A DNA stretch of 64,000 bases from Sanderia malayensis (GCA_013076295.1 RQOL01000649.1:1-64000), one strand, 5' to 3'. Shown: positions 44,284 to 56,199, counted from the first letter of the stretch. Numbers and translations are program-made. The notes: generated from the letters alone by a model not told the origin.

Positions 44284-45075
44284 ACACAGGTGATTCCCCT
44301 CCGATCCGCCAACACCCTCGACGCCTCCCCTATCACTACAGAGATGAGGTTGACAAGCAAGTTCAGGACATGCTTACTCAAGGTGTTATCAAGCCTAGCA
44401 CAAGCCCCTGGTCTTCTCCTATTGTCCTTGTCAGAAAAAGGATGGGTCTTATCGATTTTGTATTGACTATCGGAAATTAAATTTAGTAACTAGCATGACG
44501 CTATTCCCTTGCCTCGAATTGATGACTTGCTGGACGCCTTAAATGGGTATAACATCTTAGTACCTTGGATCTTCGCAGTGGGTATTGGCAAGTCAGTGTA
44601 GACCCAGAAGATAGGGAGAAAACAGCTTTCATGACACCTACTGGTCTATATGAATTTTTACGCATGCCATATGGTCTATCCACTGCCCCGGCTACCTTTT
44701 CACGGGCCATAAGTGTTGTCCTGTCTGGTCTCGCCTACGAAACTTGCTTGTGCTATTTTGATGACGTTATTTTTTTTCCAAAGATATCAACCAGCATTGT
44801 GATCGTTTGAAATCTGTTTTGCAACGTTTTCGAGAGCAAAATCTCCGTGTTAAAGCTTCCAAATGTTCATTTGGTTCGCACGAGGTTGCTTATTTAGGGC
44901 ATACTATTTCTAAAGACGGCATCCATACTGACCCCAAAAAGGTTAAGGCAATTCAAGACATCCCAGCCCCTTCTACCCTGGAGGAGCTACGATCCTTTCT
45001 GGGACTTGCAGGCTACTACAGGCGGTTATACCGGAATTTGCCACCATTGCCTCTCCCTAATGGCCCTCACTAAAA
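44284..45075 (+). pseudogene. Gypsy reverse transcriptase, frameshifted
   Basis: Recognisable RT motifs in changing frames: VIKPSTSPWSSPIVLV near 44390, DLRSGYWQVSV at about 44570, FLRMPYGLSTAPATFSRAI at about 44660, and the catalytic CYFDDVIF at about 44755. The LGHTISKDGIHTDPKKVKAI and SFLGLAGYYRR segments that normally follow in Gypsy elements are at 44895-45030. Frameshifts occur near 44430, 44490, 44560 and 44790. Confidence 0.85.
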
Positions 45076-45079
45076 AGCT

Positions 45080-45856
45080 ACTCGATTTCTATGGACAGAT
45101 ATCACCCAAAAAGCATTTGAATACCTCAAAACCTGCCTCTGCTCAGCACCTATTTTAGCCTACCCTTGCTTGAACAAGACCTTTATCCTACAAACTGACG
45201 CATCAGATGTTGGGCTTGGTGCTGTCTTAACCCAGCTTGATGAATCAGGCCATGAAAGGGTCATATCATATGCCAGTCGAACTCTCACAAGCCGAGAACA
45301 AAATTACACAGCAATGGAGAAAGAAGCATTGGCTGTTGTGTTTGCAACTGACCATTTTCGTGTATATCTTTTGGGCCGTCAGTTTCAACTCATTACTGAT
45401 AATAGAGCTTTGAAGTGGCTACATTCTATCCAAGCTAAAGGTAGAATTGCCAGATGGATTATGACCCTCCAAGAATTTGATTTTGTTGTTTCACACCGCC
45501 CCGGGGCCTCAAACCAAAATGCAGACGCTCTCTCTCGCTTAAACCATAGATGTTCCCCTTCTCCCTCTGCGCCACCCAACCATTCCACGAACACCCCTGT
45601 CAACTGCTTTGTTGGTCTTATCCCAGACACAGATTTGTACACCGCTCAACACCAAGACACCAATATTTTGAAGGTCATTGAAATGAAAGAACAGGGTTTT
45701 CCTCGGCCCCCATCCTTTGTGTGGTCGAAACATCAACACTTGTCGTCATATTGGTCGTGTTGGGACCAACTTTTTGTGGATCGTGGCTTATTAATGAAAT
45801 CAATAGACCTGATAGCTCTTTTCCCAATAATGTTGTTGTTGTGCCCCAAAACTTAG
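45080..45856 (+). pseudogene. Gypsy RNase H
   Basis: Open frame from 45170 with LQTDASDVGLGAVLTQ (first Asp), YTAMEKEALAVVFA (Glu), LITDNRALKWL (Asp) and RPGASNQNADALSRL (last Asp), all catalytic acids present. The connection to RT upstream is broken near 45070. The frame overlaps the integrase frame after about 45721, where homology switches. Confidence 0.85.
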
Positions 45857-47091
45857 TAAATGGCGTCCTCCACAGCCTACACAGTGGCCCTTCTGGTGGT
45901 CACATGGGTATTACTCGCACTATCTACAGGGCTAAAGAGCGGTTCTTTTGGCCTCAAATGCATGCATCAATTAAATCATTTATTCAAAGCTGTCCTGAAT
46001 GTAGCCAAATTAAGCAGAATCCACACAACACCAAGGCCCCTTTACAACCAATTCAGATTAGCGAGCCATTTGTTTTTTGGGCTATGGACTATATGGGGCC
46101 CATTAAGGAAACATCACGCGGCAACAAACATATACTTGTGCTCATGGACCACTTCACCAAATGGTGTGAAGCATTCCCTACTCCCGATCAGAAAGCGTCG
46201 ACTGTAGCTAATATTCTTGTGTCTCATGTTTTTTCTCGTTTTGGCCCACCTACGGTTCTCCATTCCGACCAGGGTCGCAATTTTGATAGCATACTAATGC
46301 ATGAAATATATGGTTTGATGGGCATCAAAAAGACCCGTACCACTGCCTACCATCCTCAATGTGATGGACTTGTAGAGAGACAAAATCGTACCCTTCAAAG
46401 TATCATATCTAGCTTTGTTTCAGAACATAATGTCGATTGGGATGATTGGCTAGCCCAAGCAGTCTTTGCGTATAACACAAGTGTTCACGAGTCAACAGGT
46501 ATTTCTCCCTATGAGATGGTATTTGGACGCCCAGCTCGAATGCCTATCGAAGTTGAGTTGGGTGTTCCCCTACGAAATCCTACCAGCCAGTCAAATTATA
46601 GCCAGTCATTGAGGAAAGCTCTTAGTCACTCGAATCAACTTGCACAGCGTAATTTAGTCAATGCTAGAGCTAAGCAAGCTTCCCAGTACGACAACAAGAG
46701 TAAGAGAAACTGGCAGCCCTTTGAGTCGGGACAGACGGTCTGGCTTTGGCGCCCCAAGCATTGGAAATTTGGTAAACGATGGACTGGCCCTTACAGAATA
46801 CAGTCAAGAGATGGGGTTAATTACCGGTTAACATCGTCCATGGGAAAATCTCTTGTTGCGCATCATAATCTCTTGAAGCCCTGTGTCTTACCCTTAAGTC
46901 CAGGTATCCCAGTCCATCCAGGGCCAGAAACCCCAGGCATTACCCTTTCTGAAACTGTAGAGACCGAGGTCGATCCAGCAGCTGGAAACCAAAGGGATAT
47001 TGTAGGTGGTGCTGCCAGGCCCAACAGACCCCCTTTTCTCCGACAGGTCGTTAATCCCCCCATTCGCTTTGGAAATGTTGTGGCACATTAA
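45721..47091 (+). CDS. Gypsy integrase
   Basis: Inserts the DNA copy into the genome. One long frame includes an HHCC zinc-binding region (HSLHSGPSGGHMGI, then CPECSQIK), the catalytic core with AMDYMGP (first D), LHSDQGRNFD (second D) and DGLVERQNRT (E), and a C-terminal GPY/F-type module KRWTGPYRIQSRDGVNYRL. No chromodomain was recognised. The C-terminus ends 46 bp before the 3' LTR. The frame changes relative to RNase H near 45720-45850, so alone it lacks a start signal. Confidence 0.88.
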   Translation: MVETSTLVVILVVLGPTFCGSWLINEINRPDSSFPNNVVVVPQNLVNGVLHSLHSGPSGGHMGITRTIYRAKERFFWPQMHASIKSFIQSCPECSQIKQNPHNTKAPLQPIQISEPFVFWAMDYMGPIKETSRGNKHILVLMDHFTKWCEAFPTPDQKASTVANILVSHVFSRFGPPTVLHSDQGRNFDSILMHEIYGLMGIKKTRTTAYHPQCDGLVERQNRTLQSIISSFVSEHNVDWDDWLAQAVFAYNTSVHESTGISPYEMVFGRPARMPIEVELGVPLRNPTSQSNYSQSLRKALSHSNQLAQRNLVNARAKQASQYDNKSKRNWQPFESGQTVWLWRPKHWKFGKRWTGPYRIQSRDGVNYRLTSSMGKSLVAHHNLLKPCVLPLSPGIPVHPGPETPGITLSETVETEVDPAAGNQRDIVGGAARPNRPPFLRQVVNPPIRFGNVVAH

Positions 47092-47137
47092 TGCATGCAT
47101 ACTTTTTCGTTTTTTCAACTTGTAAGGGAGGGGAAGA

Positions 47138-47422
47138 TGTAATATTATGCTTGCGTAAATATAAATTGTATCATGTCTGTGTTAAAATATTAGAAGTAGA
47201 ATCATGTTCGTGTTAGTTATATTGTTTTCCTGTGATGTACTTGTGACCGTGTCGTTTGTCTATGTTATATCCGTTGTTGCTGTCACTATTGATTGATGTG
47301 TCATATTATGATTGTTTTAACTTATGCGAATTTATAATAGTGATTTTAGTTGAATGATTGATCTCGAGCAAGCAACATCTTGTGTTCTCTTGACTATACC
47401 TGCTTTACCCAGCCACGCTACA
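47138..47422 (+). repeat. 3' LTR of the Gypsy element
   Basis: Matches the 5' LTR over its full 285 bp without a visible difference. Preceded directly by the polypurine tract (47124-47137) and followed by the CTCT duplication. Confidence 0.95.
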
Positions 47423-48347
47423 CTCTGATGTATCCGTGACTTTATCTTTGGCCCTATTCGCACTGCATCTGGAAACCTGACAATGCTAACCCCCATTGTT
47501 CCATCTTCAAAGGCGGTAAGGGTTTATCAGGAAATAGCTTAATTGATACAGCGCGAACAGCAAATTCTGAAATCTGACAAATTGTTACATTTGAACTAAT
47601 TGTTCAAATGTTCCGTCGTAGAGCTCTGGAGCATCACAATCTCATGAAAATGCATGATAGCCAGCGGGTTACTCGACGGGCATCCAAGATTTATGTTAAC
47701 ACCAATAAAAAGCCCAGGGTGCCATATGTATTTACGAAAGTCGAAGGCGTTACTTGTTAACGTGTTAGATGAGATAAAACATCTCAAAGACTGCTCATTG
47801 CGAACAGAAATCTGACAAACTTTGTTAATCATGACAAAGTTCTTTTAATGAGAGTGGGAACATCAACATTGACAAACATTGTCACATTTGCAGTGCGAAT
47901 AGGGCCTTTCTCTCTTTTCTCTTGGCCGCGTTAATATCTTTCGTTGACAGTTATCCGCAGTAAACTCTCAGGAAACAAACACTTTTTGTGAATCAACTAT
48001 CTTCAGTTCTCAGCAACTGAATGACGCGATATATATATATTCCAATAAAACAAAAGCCAGCTATAGGGGGCAAGCACCCCTATTTATATTCTTTACTTGG
48101 GAATCATCAAACTACGTAATACAAATTATTATAATAATTAATTACAAAAGTAAATAGTAACAGCATGTTTCGTCCCAATTTGCTACAGTTTTTGATCCGA
48201 ATTCGACATTTCGTGCTTATCTGTGCACCAAACTTCTTGGTAACGAGGCCATTACGTGGGTTTCTTCCCGCACTCCCCTTTAGCATCATGTCGACTCGCA
48301 CCCGTCGCCGTGCTGGAATTTTCGATCCACGTTAATCAGCACAAGCT
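47423..48347. other. Right part of the block inserted into copy 3
   Basis: No gene. It contains the small inverted-repeat element at 47450-47906 and otherwise unassigned DNA, and ends where homology to the copy 3 recombinase resumes. Confidence 0.45.
47450..47906. mobile_element. 457-bp inverted-repeat element
   Basis: Ends GGCCCTATTCGCACTGCA and TGCAGTGCGAATAGGGCC are perfect complements. Flanks share only TTT, so the duplication is uncertain. Non-coding MITE. Confidence 0.78.
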
Positions 48348-48850
48348 TATGCAGAATTCAAGTCGCGCCGTCTAAACAAAAAATGCCTATCAGTCCATTT
48401 GTTCTGACGCTTATCAGATCCCAGCTGGATCTTTCGGTTTTTGACGATATGATGCTTTGGGCAGCTTGTCTGACTGCATTCTTTGGTTTTCTTCGGGCCT
48501 CGGAATTCACCGTACCTCCGGAAGGTTTCCTTGCTGCCCGACATTTGACGGTTGCCAGTATTACAACCAATGATGGTTTGCATCCGGATCGTATCTTTAT
48601 TAACTTAAAGTTTTCTAAAACAGATCAATTCGGTAAAGGTTACTCAGTCGTCTTAAGCAAATCCGGTAACACCCTGTGCATGGTTCTCGCATTGTTTCGT
48701 TACCTGCACGTTCGCGGAACTGCTAATGGTCCGTTATTTCGTTGAGAGAACTATTCCCCCCTGACAAAAGGAACCTTAAACACCAGATTACAACACATCT
48801 TGCGCCCTAAAACGTTCACATTGCACAGTTTCCGCGTGGGGGCTGCAACA
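48348..48850 (+). pseudogene. Ngaro/DIRS copy 3, recombinase catalytic part
   Basis: Continues the recombinase interrupted at 41668: KQKMPISPFVLTLIRSQLDL, AACLTAFFGFLRASEFTVPP (first catalytic Arg in frame), ending at a TGA at about 48745 where copies 1 and 2 read on. Weak homology continues to the HSFRVGAAT box at about 48830 (shifted frame) and then stops; the Tyr region is deleted. Confidence 0.83.
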
Positions 48851-49431
48851 GGGCTAACCTCCGATTACGCCGTACTTTATATACTACTTGATTTCAATTA
48901 TCATATATACTTAAAATGTTATCTACTTGTGTAGCGATACTTGTATATTAATTTACACTGTTTTGCTTCAATGTATCCAATGCTCTCTGCGCACATGAAC
49001 ACACCTCTGTCGGGACATAATAGATTATTTGGTTACCTTTAGGTAGTGGGGCCTTTTGCTTTCTACCTTTTACGGCATATATCTTCCTTAGAAGGTTACC
49101 GCCGATTACTCGCGGTGGATCGTGCTGGGCGCCTTCATTGTGATTTTTTACTTTTTACGTTTATTATTATACTTACGTTCCCGACCTGCCATTTTCTAGG
49201 TTTATTGTTTGGAGGGTTGAGAGGAATTGCTAGCTCTAAAGCCAAATATAAGTGAATTAGTTAAATAGTTGGTACGCAAAACAAAAATATTACGTTCGGT
49301 GGGGTCACACTCCGTGTTCTGTGGCAGGAGAATTTGCACGGCAAATCGGGATCACAGACCGTAAAAGCGTATCCCTACTCAAGCAATCCGGACCGGTAGG
49401 CTAATCGCCCAATTTCTTGAGATAACATTAA
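48851..49431 (+). other. 3' end of copy 3 with B-type repeat
   Basis: After a deletion, homology to the copy 1 3' region resumes at about 49030 (ccttagaaggttaccgccga, cctgccattttctaggttta) and ends in a B-type repeat (49323-49431) terminating gataacattaa. No minisatellite and no A-B unit follow. Confidence 0.75.
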
Positions 49432-50436
49432 TGATGTACCTGTGAGAGGATGCAGAGATGTTTTCAGAATCTACATGGACTATTTATGCTCAGAGTTGGC
49501 TTTTTAAGATATATCTGATGTCACTCCAGTCTTTTCAAAACGAAATACTTTTACATCACGTCTGGCTGGAGCGCCAAGTTGCTACAGTGTTTTCATCGGG
49601 GTAGAAGTCGCAGGAATAGAATAGAAATAATCACAATATTCCGCATAGCAATTTATTATCATAGTCAGAGGTGTTACAAGTTTTTTGTTAAAATATGATG
49701 GTTCCAAAATTCCAAATGGACAAAACATGAAACTGGTGTTTCCGTAGCGTAATTTCTGTCTGGCCTATATGTGTTGTGAGCAAAACGCACGCACGCCTTC
49801 AGCTCTCCTTATTTGCTTCATTTCATTTCAAATTTGAAAACGGCTGCTTGAAAATCCCATTTATTGATTAACTGATGTCGGAGTAAGATGTCGTTTGAGT
49901 GACCGCGCGGTTTGTAGTACCCTTTTTCAGAACGCCGCTATAGCGTTACCGTGAGTTCAAATTTTTTGGTTGATAGCTGAAACAACGCGCGGAAAGTTAT
50001 AGTTTTGTACCTTGGAAACAATTTTTTAATAAAGGTCGGGGTTGGGCACAGTGCAGATTCAAAAGCGTTTCCCCGATACTCTCCCATTATAAAGTCGATC
50101 TGTGTCATGATTATGGCGTCATACCATGTCGCAGTCAGTGCCCAATTTCAAAGCTAAATTTAGCATACTTATCGTGATCGAATAAAAACGAAACAAGCAC
50201 CAAAGTAATCAGTAAAGATTGAAATTTTACTTTTTGCAAAAAGATGGGAAAGTGATTTTTGATTGTAGTACGCTTTTAGCGGTGTAGTTCACATCGTCGT
50301 GCACCGTGTTTGATTGACAGCTGTAACAATCGATTGGGGTGGATCTAGCCATATTATAACATCCACCTGATGTCAATTTTTTTGTGCAAGTCACGGGGGC
50401 CCTATTATAAATCATCTTACTAGCTGTTAACATCAT
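49432..50436. other. Unassigned DNA between copy 3 and a TTAA element
   Basis: About 1 kb without a supported gene or recognised repeat end. Confidence 0.35.
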
Positions 50437-50440
50437 TTAA

Positions 50441-52186
50441 AGGGCTACTCCCACCATATTTTTTTATTCCATTTCTGGGTAGTTTTTGGCGTAAAAACAG
50501 GCACTGCAGTTTTTAAATTTTTAAATTCGCTCATTAACACCCTTTTTTACGCCTCCAAACATGCACATTCCAGAAAAAAGTCGGGCAAAAAGAAAACTGG
50601 GGCGAGGCCGGTGTGACGCAGATGCCGGAACGCAGAAAATTTACTTTATTGTGTTCAGTACCAAAGCTCGCACGAAAACGTTTTGCATATCTATAGTCAA
50701 AACCAAGTCGTATTTGAAAAATTAAACCCTGCCACGCACTAGTTCAGGATCTAAGGAATCTGTTGATGTCTCGTTTATCATGAAAAGCGTGAGTTTTTTA
50801 CACAAATGAGGATGATTTGCTCACGCTTACGCTGCAAGCCGGCATGTTTTTCGACCTCAACGTCGCAGTCTCGAGCGAGCTTCACATACAGTCTTCAGTG
50901 GTGCGGGATGGTTTTAAATAACAATATGAATTCGAAATCTATTCAATTAAAGAGGAGGAAGCTCTCTTTCAACAATTGTTCGATAGAATTGATAGTATGG
51001 AAAATTGGTGAGCTCTTATCTACGCATTTATAAGATTTAAACCAAATCGGGTCAGTCAAAAATTTGCAAAATCGCTAGGCCGAGCAGGTCCTGGCACAGG
51101 TAAAGTAGAATAATGCTATTTTGGACTAATAATGCATGCAAATAACCTCATTTGTTTTATCTGGTGTGTATTTGAAGCAGTAGCTCATATTTTGGTAATA
51201 TTTCAAGTGTAGTTATGGTCATAACTGTGTGGAGAAACTCGAAAATCCCTTCCAGGAGTGTAAACATTAATGCCCAGAGATCGAAGATTTGACAAGTTCA
51301 ATGTGAATTCGAAGAAAAACTTTCCAGCACAATGTTGGGCTTCATACTGGTGTGCTGGTTTTGGTTATATTGCCTGACTTTGTCAACAATATACACCTTT
51401 ACTTTGCCTTAGGTTTCAATGTAATCACCAAGATATATATATAATTTATAACAAGAACTCCATGGATATGTCAGCCAAACAATTTCAATTTGAGCAACTT
51501 TTTAACAGCGCATCACTTTAGCATTTCAATATCTTTGACAAAAACCCAAGTAGTAAATACAAAAATAATCCATAATTATCTTGCTAAAACCAAGCACACG
51601 GCAAAACTTGATAAAATAGAGTATAGAACTGATGGAAACGATAAACAAACTTATTATATCACGATTCACGATCACGAACGTTTGCTGGTTGTTTTATCAC
51701 GCAAAATGAAAGGAAGGAAGAGGTTGAGTGATGAACACATAACCACGTGAGGCGTGTGAATACTGGAAAAATCCATTGTCACTGCATCAGCTTTGGAGTC
51801 AATTTTCAGCCCTTAACAAGGCCGAAAATTAAAAAAAAACACACGGGGAGATGTCAATAAGCTTTGTAATGATGGTGTTGAAGTGGTTTGAAAAAACATT
51901 TGTGTTTATCATTGAAAACAAGGGAGAAAACCGGACGCGACGTTGATTTTTCCATACTGAAGCCAAAGACAGAAGTTTTTTTGCGTTCCGGCATCTACGT
52001 CACACAACCTCGGCCCAGATCGTTTCATGTTGCGCGACATTTTCAGAAATGGCCTGAAAATCGCACTTTTGGAGCCGTGAAAAGAGGTGTTAATGAGCGA
52101 ATTTCGAAATTTAAAAAGTGCAGTACCTGTTTTTACGTCAAAAACTACCCAGAAATGAAATAAAAAAATATGGTGGGAGTAGCCCT
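50441..52186. mobile_element. 1.75-kb element with about 215-bp inverted repeats, TTAA target
   Basis: Long terminal inverted repeats start AGGGCTACTCCCACCATA. They remain recognisable for about 215 bp, through gatgccggaacgca on the left (50620) and its complement on the right (51985). TTAA flanks both ends (50437-50440 and 52187-52190), as for piggyBac or Kolobok elements. Interior frames (for example 51490-51750) show no transposase motif, so it is non-autonomous. Confidence 0.88.
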
Positions 52187-54720
52187 TTAATGTTATCTCA
52201 AGAAATTGGGCGTTGAGCATACCGGCCCGAATTGCTTGAGTAGAAATAAACTTTTACGGTCGGTGATACCGAATTGCTATGCAAATTTCGGCCCGCAGAA
52301 CACGAAGTGTGACCCCACCGAACCTATTACTATATTGTTTTTATTATTATTATTATTGCTTTTATTATTTTCCTCTCTAAGAACTTAAAACTTTCAAAAA
52401 TTAGCAATTTCTGGGAACTAGGTGGAAGTGACTTCTCCTCGCCCTCCAGACAAATAGAGTTGACCAAAATGGCAGGTCAGGAACAAATCGATAAATATAT
52501 ACGCAAATCAAAAGATCATAAAACAAGTCACCTGCTGCCAGCTTCAGCGGCTGACGGTAACCTCCTAAGGAAACTAGAAGCAAAAACAGGCCGGAGGCGT
52601 AAGGGCTCACGAACCCAAAGAGTGGCACGTTGCAGCAATTTAAATTTCACCAACGACAGGCGCATAATTTAGTTGGTATCAACCCACCAACCGACGGCGT
52701 ATTATGTCTGGGCGTAAAATTCTGCTGGCATTCAGCGAAAAACAATTGCGTATGAGTTTTAGGCCTAAAATTATTGTGATAGTACTAAGCGACCAACGAC
52801 GGCATGTAACTTTTGTTGGTGTTAAGGGACCAACAATAGTGTATAATTCATGTTGGTATTAAGACACCAAAGACGGCGTTTAATTTTCGTTGGTATGAAG
52901 CCACCAACTATGGCGTATATTTGTTGGGCATAAAATTCTCTTGGTATTAAGTCACGAACCATGTGTTGAAATTTTACACTCGCGTTGAACTTCGATTGTT
53001 TTGTTTTGTTACTATTTTTGATTGACAGCTGAGACTGTGGACTTTTCGACTTCCGTCACATGATATTTACACTTGCTTTTAAGATTTACAATTCTATCAC
53101 GCTTTATGCTGTTTTCAGTATTAATTATTATGTTATGTTGAATGTTGAGCTTTATCGCTGTGCTATTAAATAAAGATCTGCAACACAATGGCATGTACTT
53201 TGTGGGCGTAAAACCCCGTCAATATTAAGCCATGCACCATGGCGCGTATAATTTTAAGGCATACAATTCTCTTTACTATGGCATATAACTATGGGGTGAA
53301 ACCCCGTTGGTGTTAAAGTGCTAATGCAACGATTTTTTACATGGTGCTTTTATTCCAAAAATCTATAGATTTGAATGCACTGATTAACGTGGCGCAAATA
53401 AAATTTGCAAATTATGTATACTTTTTTCTCTATTAATCTTCAAAGTAGGCAATTTTGACCTTTTTCATGCGAAAACAGAACATCACTGTGATGTCATCAA
53501 ACGTTGTGTCTGCAACGTCAAGCAGGCTTTCTTCTATTGAAATTCGACATGGCGAGCTGTGAGCGAACACACACATGACGGGTATCTCGGGAGCAAATAA
53601 ATCATAGAACTATTTACATGTCGTAGAGATACATAACGGAGACAATTGTACGATTACTCAGTGTTGCGAAAAAGTATCGTTTCATAATGTTGCTGATAGT
53701 ATTTCAAAACCAATTAAGCAGAACAAGGTCTTTTTAAGGAATTCAGGAGACAGACATCATTCGCTCCCACCGACCAGGATAGCAGGATTTTGTTCATTAT
53801 AGCTCTCATTTTTGCTTTGAAGTAAAGAGAGATATTGGGAAAGATTTTAAAGATGACATTAAAGCTAAAATCAAACGCTATTCCTGCAATAGATGCAGTA
53901 AACAAGCTCGTAACCCAAAGTGTAACTCCCAGCTTCTTTACTCGGGCCTAAGCACTCTTCGCCCGTAGTGGTTAGGCCCGAGCCGACCAGAACAAATGTC
54001 AGAAGATTTGAGCTTTTTGGGGTGATATCGAAGGAATTTTAATTTCTGAAGTTTCTAAAAATAATTCAATGTCTGTAATTTTAAGTTAAATTAAGTTATT
54101 ACAAAAAATAAGACCTGGGATAAGCCAAATCAGGGCTACGTGTCGTTCCACAGCAACTCGAAGCAACAATGGCGACGCGGGATGACGTCACATTTTTTCG
54201 GAGGTACCCATTTTCAAACTTAAATTGTGTCTCGAACTTTGAACAAAATGTCACAAATTGTTTTCAGAACGACGGCTAAAAGATTCGCCCTGATGGTGGT
54301 TCAGCCGGAGCTCAAATATTCCCACCCTGAGTGGAGCTATTAAAAAAACCAGACAACGTTCGAAAATAGCCATTGACTTCCTTTGGGAAAAATATCTTGG
54401 GCCATCACTGTGACGTCACAGCGTTGCAATATTTTTCGTAAAAGGTGGCCTGATTCAAGGTGAAATTAAAGTAACTTATACTTGTCAGATGCACGTAAAA
54501 ATTGCATCAAACTGATCAGTACATCTTTGGCCTTCATTTAAAATAAAAAAATCGATATGTCAAATTTCGTTGCATTAGCACCTTAAGCCCGCAGCTATGG
54601 CGTATACGGTTTGTGCGTAATTCTGTTTGTAGCTATTAAGCCCCTAACGACAGCGTATAATTTTGTTGGTATAAAACGGACCACAACGGCGCATAATTCT
54701 GTCACTATGGCCATGTGTTG
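52187..54720 (-). mobile_element. Ngaro/DIRS copy 4: 3' end and minisatellite only
   Basis: A B-type repeat on the minus strand (52187-52300, ttaatgttatctcaagaaat) is followed by the conserved 3' block (52385-52490, aaatggcaggtcaggaac) and a degenerate tandem array from about 52640. The array unit, about 45-50 bp, is of the type ggcgtataattttgttggta followed by ttaagccaccaacga. The array is interrupted near 52980-53195 by unassigned DNA and at 53316-54582 by a TTAA element, and resumes to about 54720. No coding part remains. Confidence 0.72.
53316..54582. mobile_element. 1.27-kb inverted-repeat element, TTAA target
   Basis: Ends AGTGCTAATGCAACG and CGTTGCATTAGCACC are inverted repeats differing at the outermost base. 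TTAA flanks both sides (53312-53315 and 54583-54586). Joining the flanks gives a normal array unit of copy 4, so the element inserted into the minisatellite. No transposase frame. Confidence 0.82.
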
Positions 54721-54911
54721 GTATTGTTTGCAAAACATTGAATTTGATTGCTCACATTCTCTGTTTGATGTGAAATCGACGGTTTCACATGGGTATACAT
54801 ATATTGATAGGGACACTGCAGTGCATCCACCATCTTAAAAACCCACTTTACTAGTCAATGGACATTTCCAGTCTGGTACAAATCTAACATATAAATATAT
54901 CTTATTACTGA

Positions 54912-55145
54912 TTAGACCACGTGTTGTTAAGCCAAGTTTAATGGACAGGCACCCCACTGCTCCCTGTTGCGCCATGTTAGCATACCTCCCCAGTAGGTGG
55001 TCAGTTGGCTTCGTATTACATTTGTGCTGCATGCTTGTCGAATTGCTGCTTGGTTTTACTGTTGTATCGCTTGTACATCTCATAATTGGCTCCAAGTTTC
55101 AAGAGGTTATTTAGTATTTATTGATTGCTGTTGATTGCTGTTGTG
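54912..55145 (+). repeat. Direct repeat, first copy
   Basis: About 230 bp, containing gcgccatgttagcatacctc and ggtggtcagttggcttcg, repeated at 55644-55870 in the same orientation with about 90 percent identity by eye. The second copy sits just upstream of a gag-like remnant, so the repeat may be the A-type terminal repeat of that element. Confidence 0.8.
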
Positions 55146-55206
55146 GAAAAGCCCTGCTTTATGCACAAAAGTAAAGTGTGCATAAAGCAGGGCTCGCTCT
55201 AGGATA
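55146..55206. repeat. Short hairpin between the direct repeats
   Basis: agccctgctttatgcaca and tgtgcataaagcagggct are exact complements separated by about 9 bases. Confidence 0.85.
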
Positions 55207-55455
55207 AAGGCCTACTGCAATCAAAAACGTGATATTATTTTTGTGCGTTTCATTATAAATCTATTCGAACTCATCATAAAAATGTTTTTAGAATGAAAGT
55301 TGATGCAGTAGAACTGTTTTTACAAGCCCGCAAAGGCGTCGATCTTTCCATTTCAACTGCGACAGCCGTGAGGTCATAACCATGACACATTTCAAGGTTT
55401 TGTATTCAAGAGTATGTAGCTTTTTACTGTACTGTTTATAGCTCGACAAATGGTT
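55207..55455 (+). repeat. Dispersed repeat, copy 2
   Basis: Related to 34534-34790 over about 250 bp, in the same orientation: aaggcctactgcaatcaaaa, cgaactcatcataaaa, tcataaccatgacacatttc. No coding frame. Confidence 0.72.
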
Positions 55456-56199
55456 CATAAATCAAAAATCGTTTCCCAAGGCATAAATATTAAAGTACTT
55501 TCATAAATTCTAAAGGTTTTGTTCATAATTTTAGAAAACGATTTGGGCAAAGTAATTTGGTCTGAATTGGGATAGTCTTGGTCGTGACGTCACTCTGCGG
55601 GAGGACGATCAGCCGCGGCGGAGAGCGGAAGCAAAAAATCACTGGTTAGACCACGTGTTGTTTAACCAAGCTTAATGGACATGCACCCCACTGCTCCCTT
55701 TTGCGCCATGTTAGCATACCTCCCCAGTAGGTGGTCAGTTGGCTTCGTATTACATTTGTGCTGCATGCTCGCCAAATTGCTACTTGGTATTACGTTTGAT
55801 CGCTTGTGCATCTCATAATTGGCTCCACGTTTCAAGAGGATATTTAGTATCTATTGATTTCCGTTGTGGCTTTTACGCTGGGGTTGTTTGGTCGTATCTA
55901 TAATAGCTGCCTTGGCCACGCCGGAATTTCAAGTTACTCGTTGTATCGTACCTTCAGGCCCGAATTCTCGGTGAGATCGTTCCATCTATTTTGCTATTTC
56001 TTATTCTCGTACATGTACATCCATGCTGATATGAATTAATGTACATATTTTTAACGAACCTACAGATTATGAAACTCCTCTTTTGCTCGCCTCTTATTGC
56101 CGTTGCTTACCTTGCCCGATACGAGTGTCTTTGTTACTCGTCTTTTCTTCTTTTCTCCATCCTTGTTACCCATTCCCGCATATCTGACAAAGCAGACCA

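Larger units (their letters stand above)
42003..47422 (+). mobile_element. Gypsy-type LTR retrotransposon with identical LTRs
   Basis: Two 285-bp LTRs (42003-42287 and 47138-47422) begin TG and end CA and I found no difference between them. A 4-bp CTCT duplication flanks the element (41999-42002 and 47423-47426). A primer-binding-like string tggtgacaggagc starts 3 bp after the left LTR, and a polypurine tract aagggaggggaaga ends at the right LTR. The internal order gag, protease, RT, RNase H, integrase is that of Gypsy/Ty3. Most domains are interrupted by single-base shifts, in contrast to the identical LTRs. Confidence 0.95.

Noticed and set aside
52320..52380. Leucine-rich hydrophobic stretch (attattatt run) as a membrane protein
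   Set aside because: Produced by a simple (TTA)n repeat inside the 3' block of copy 4.
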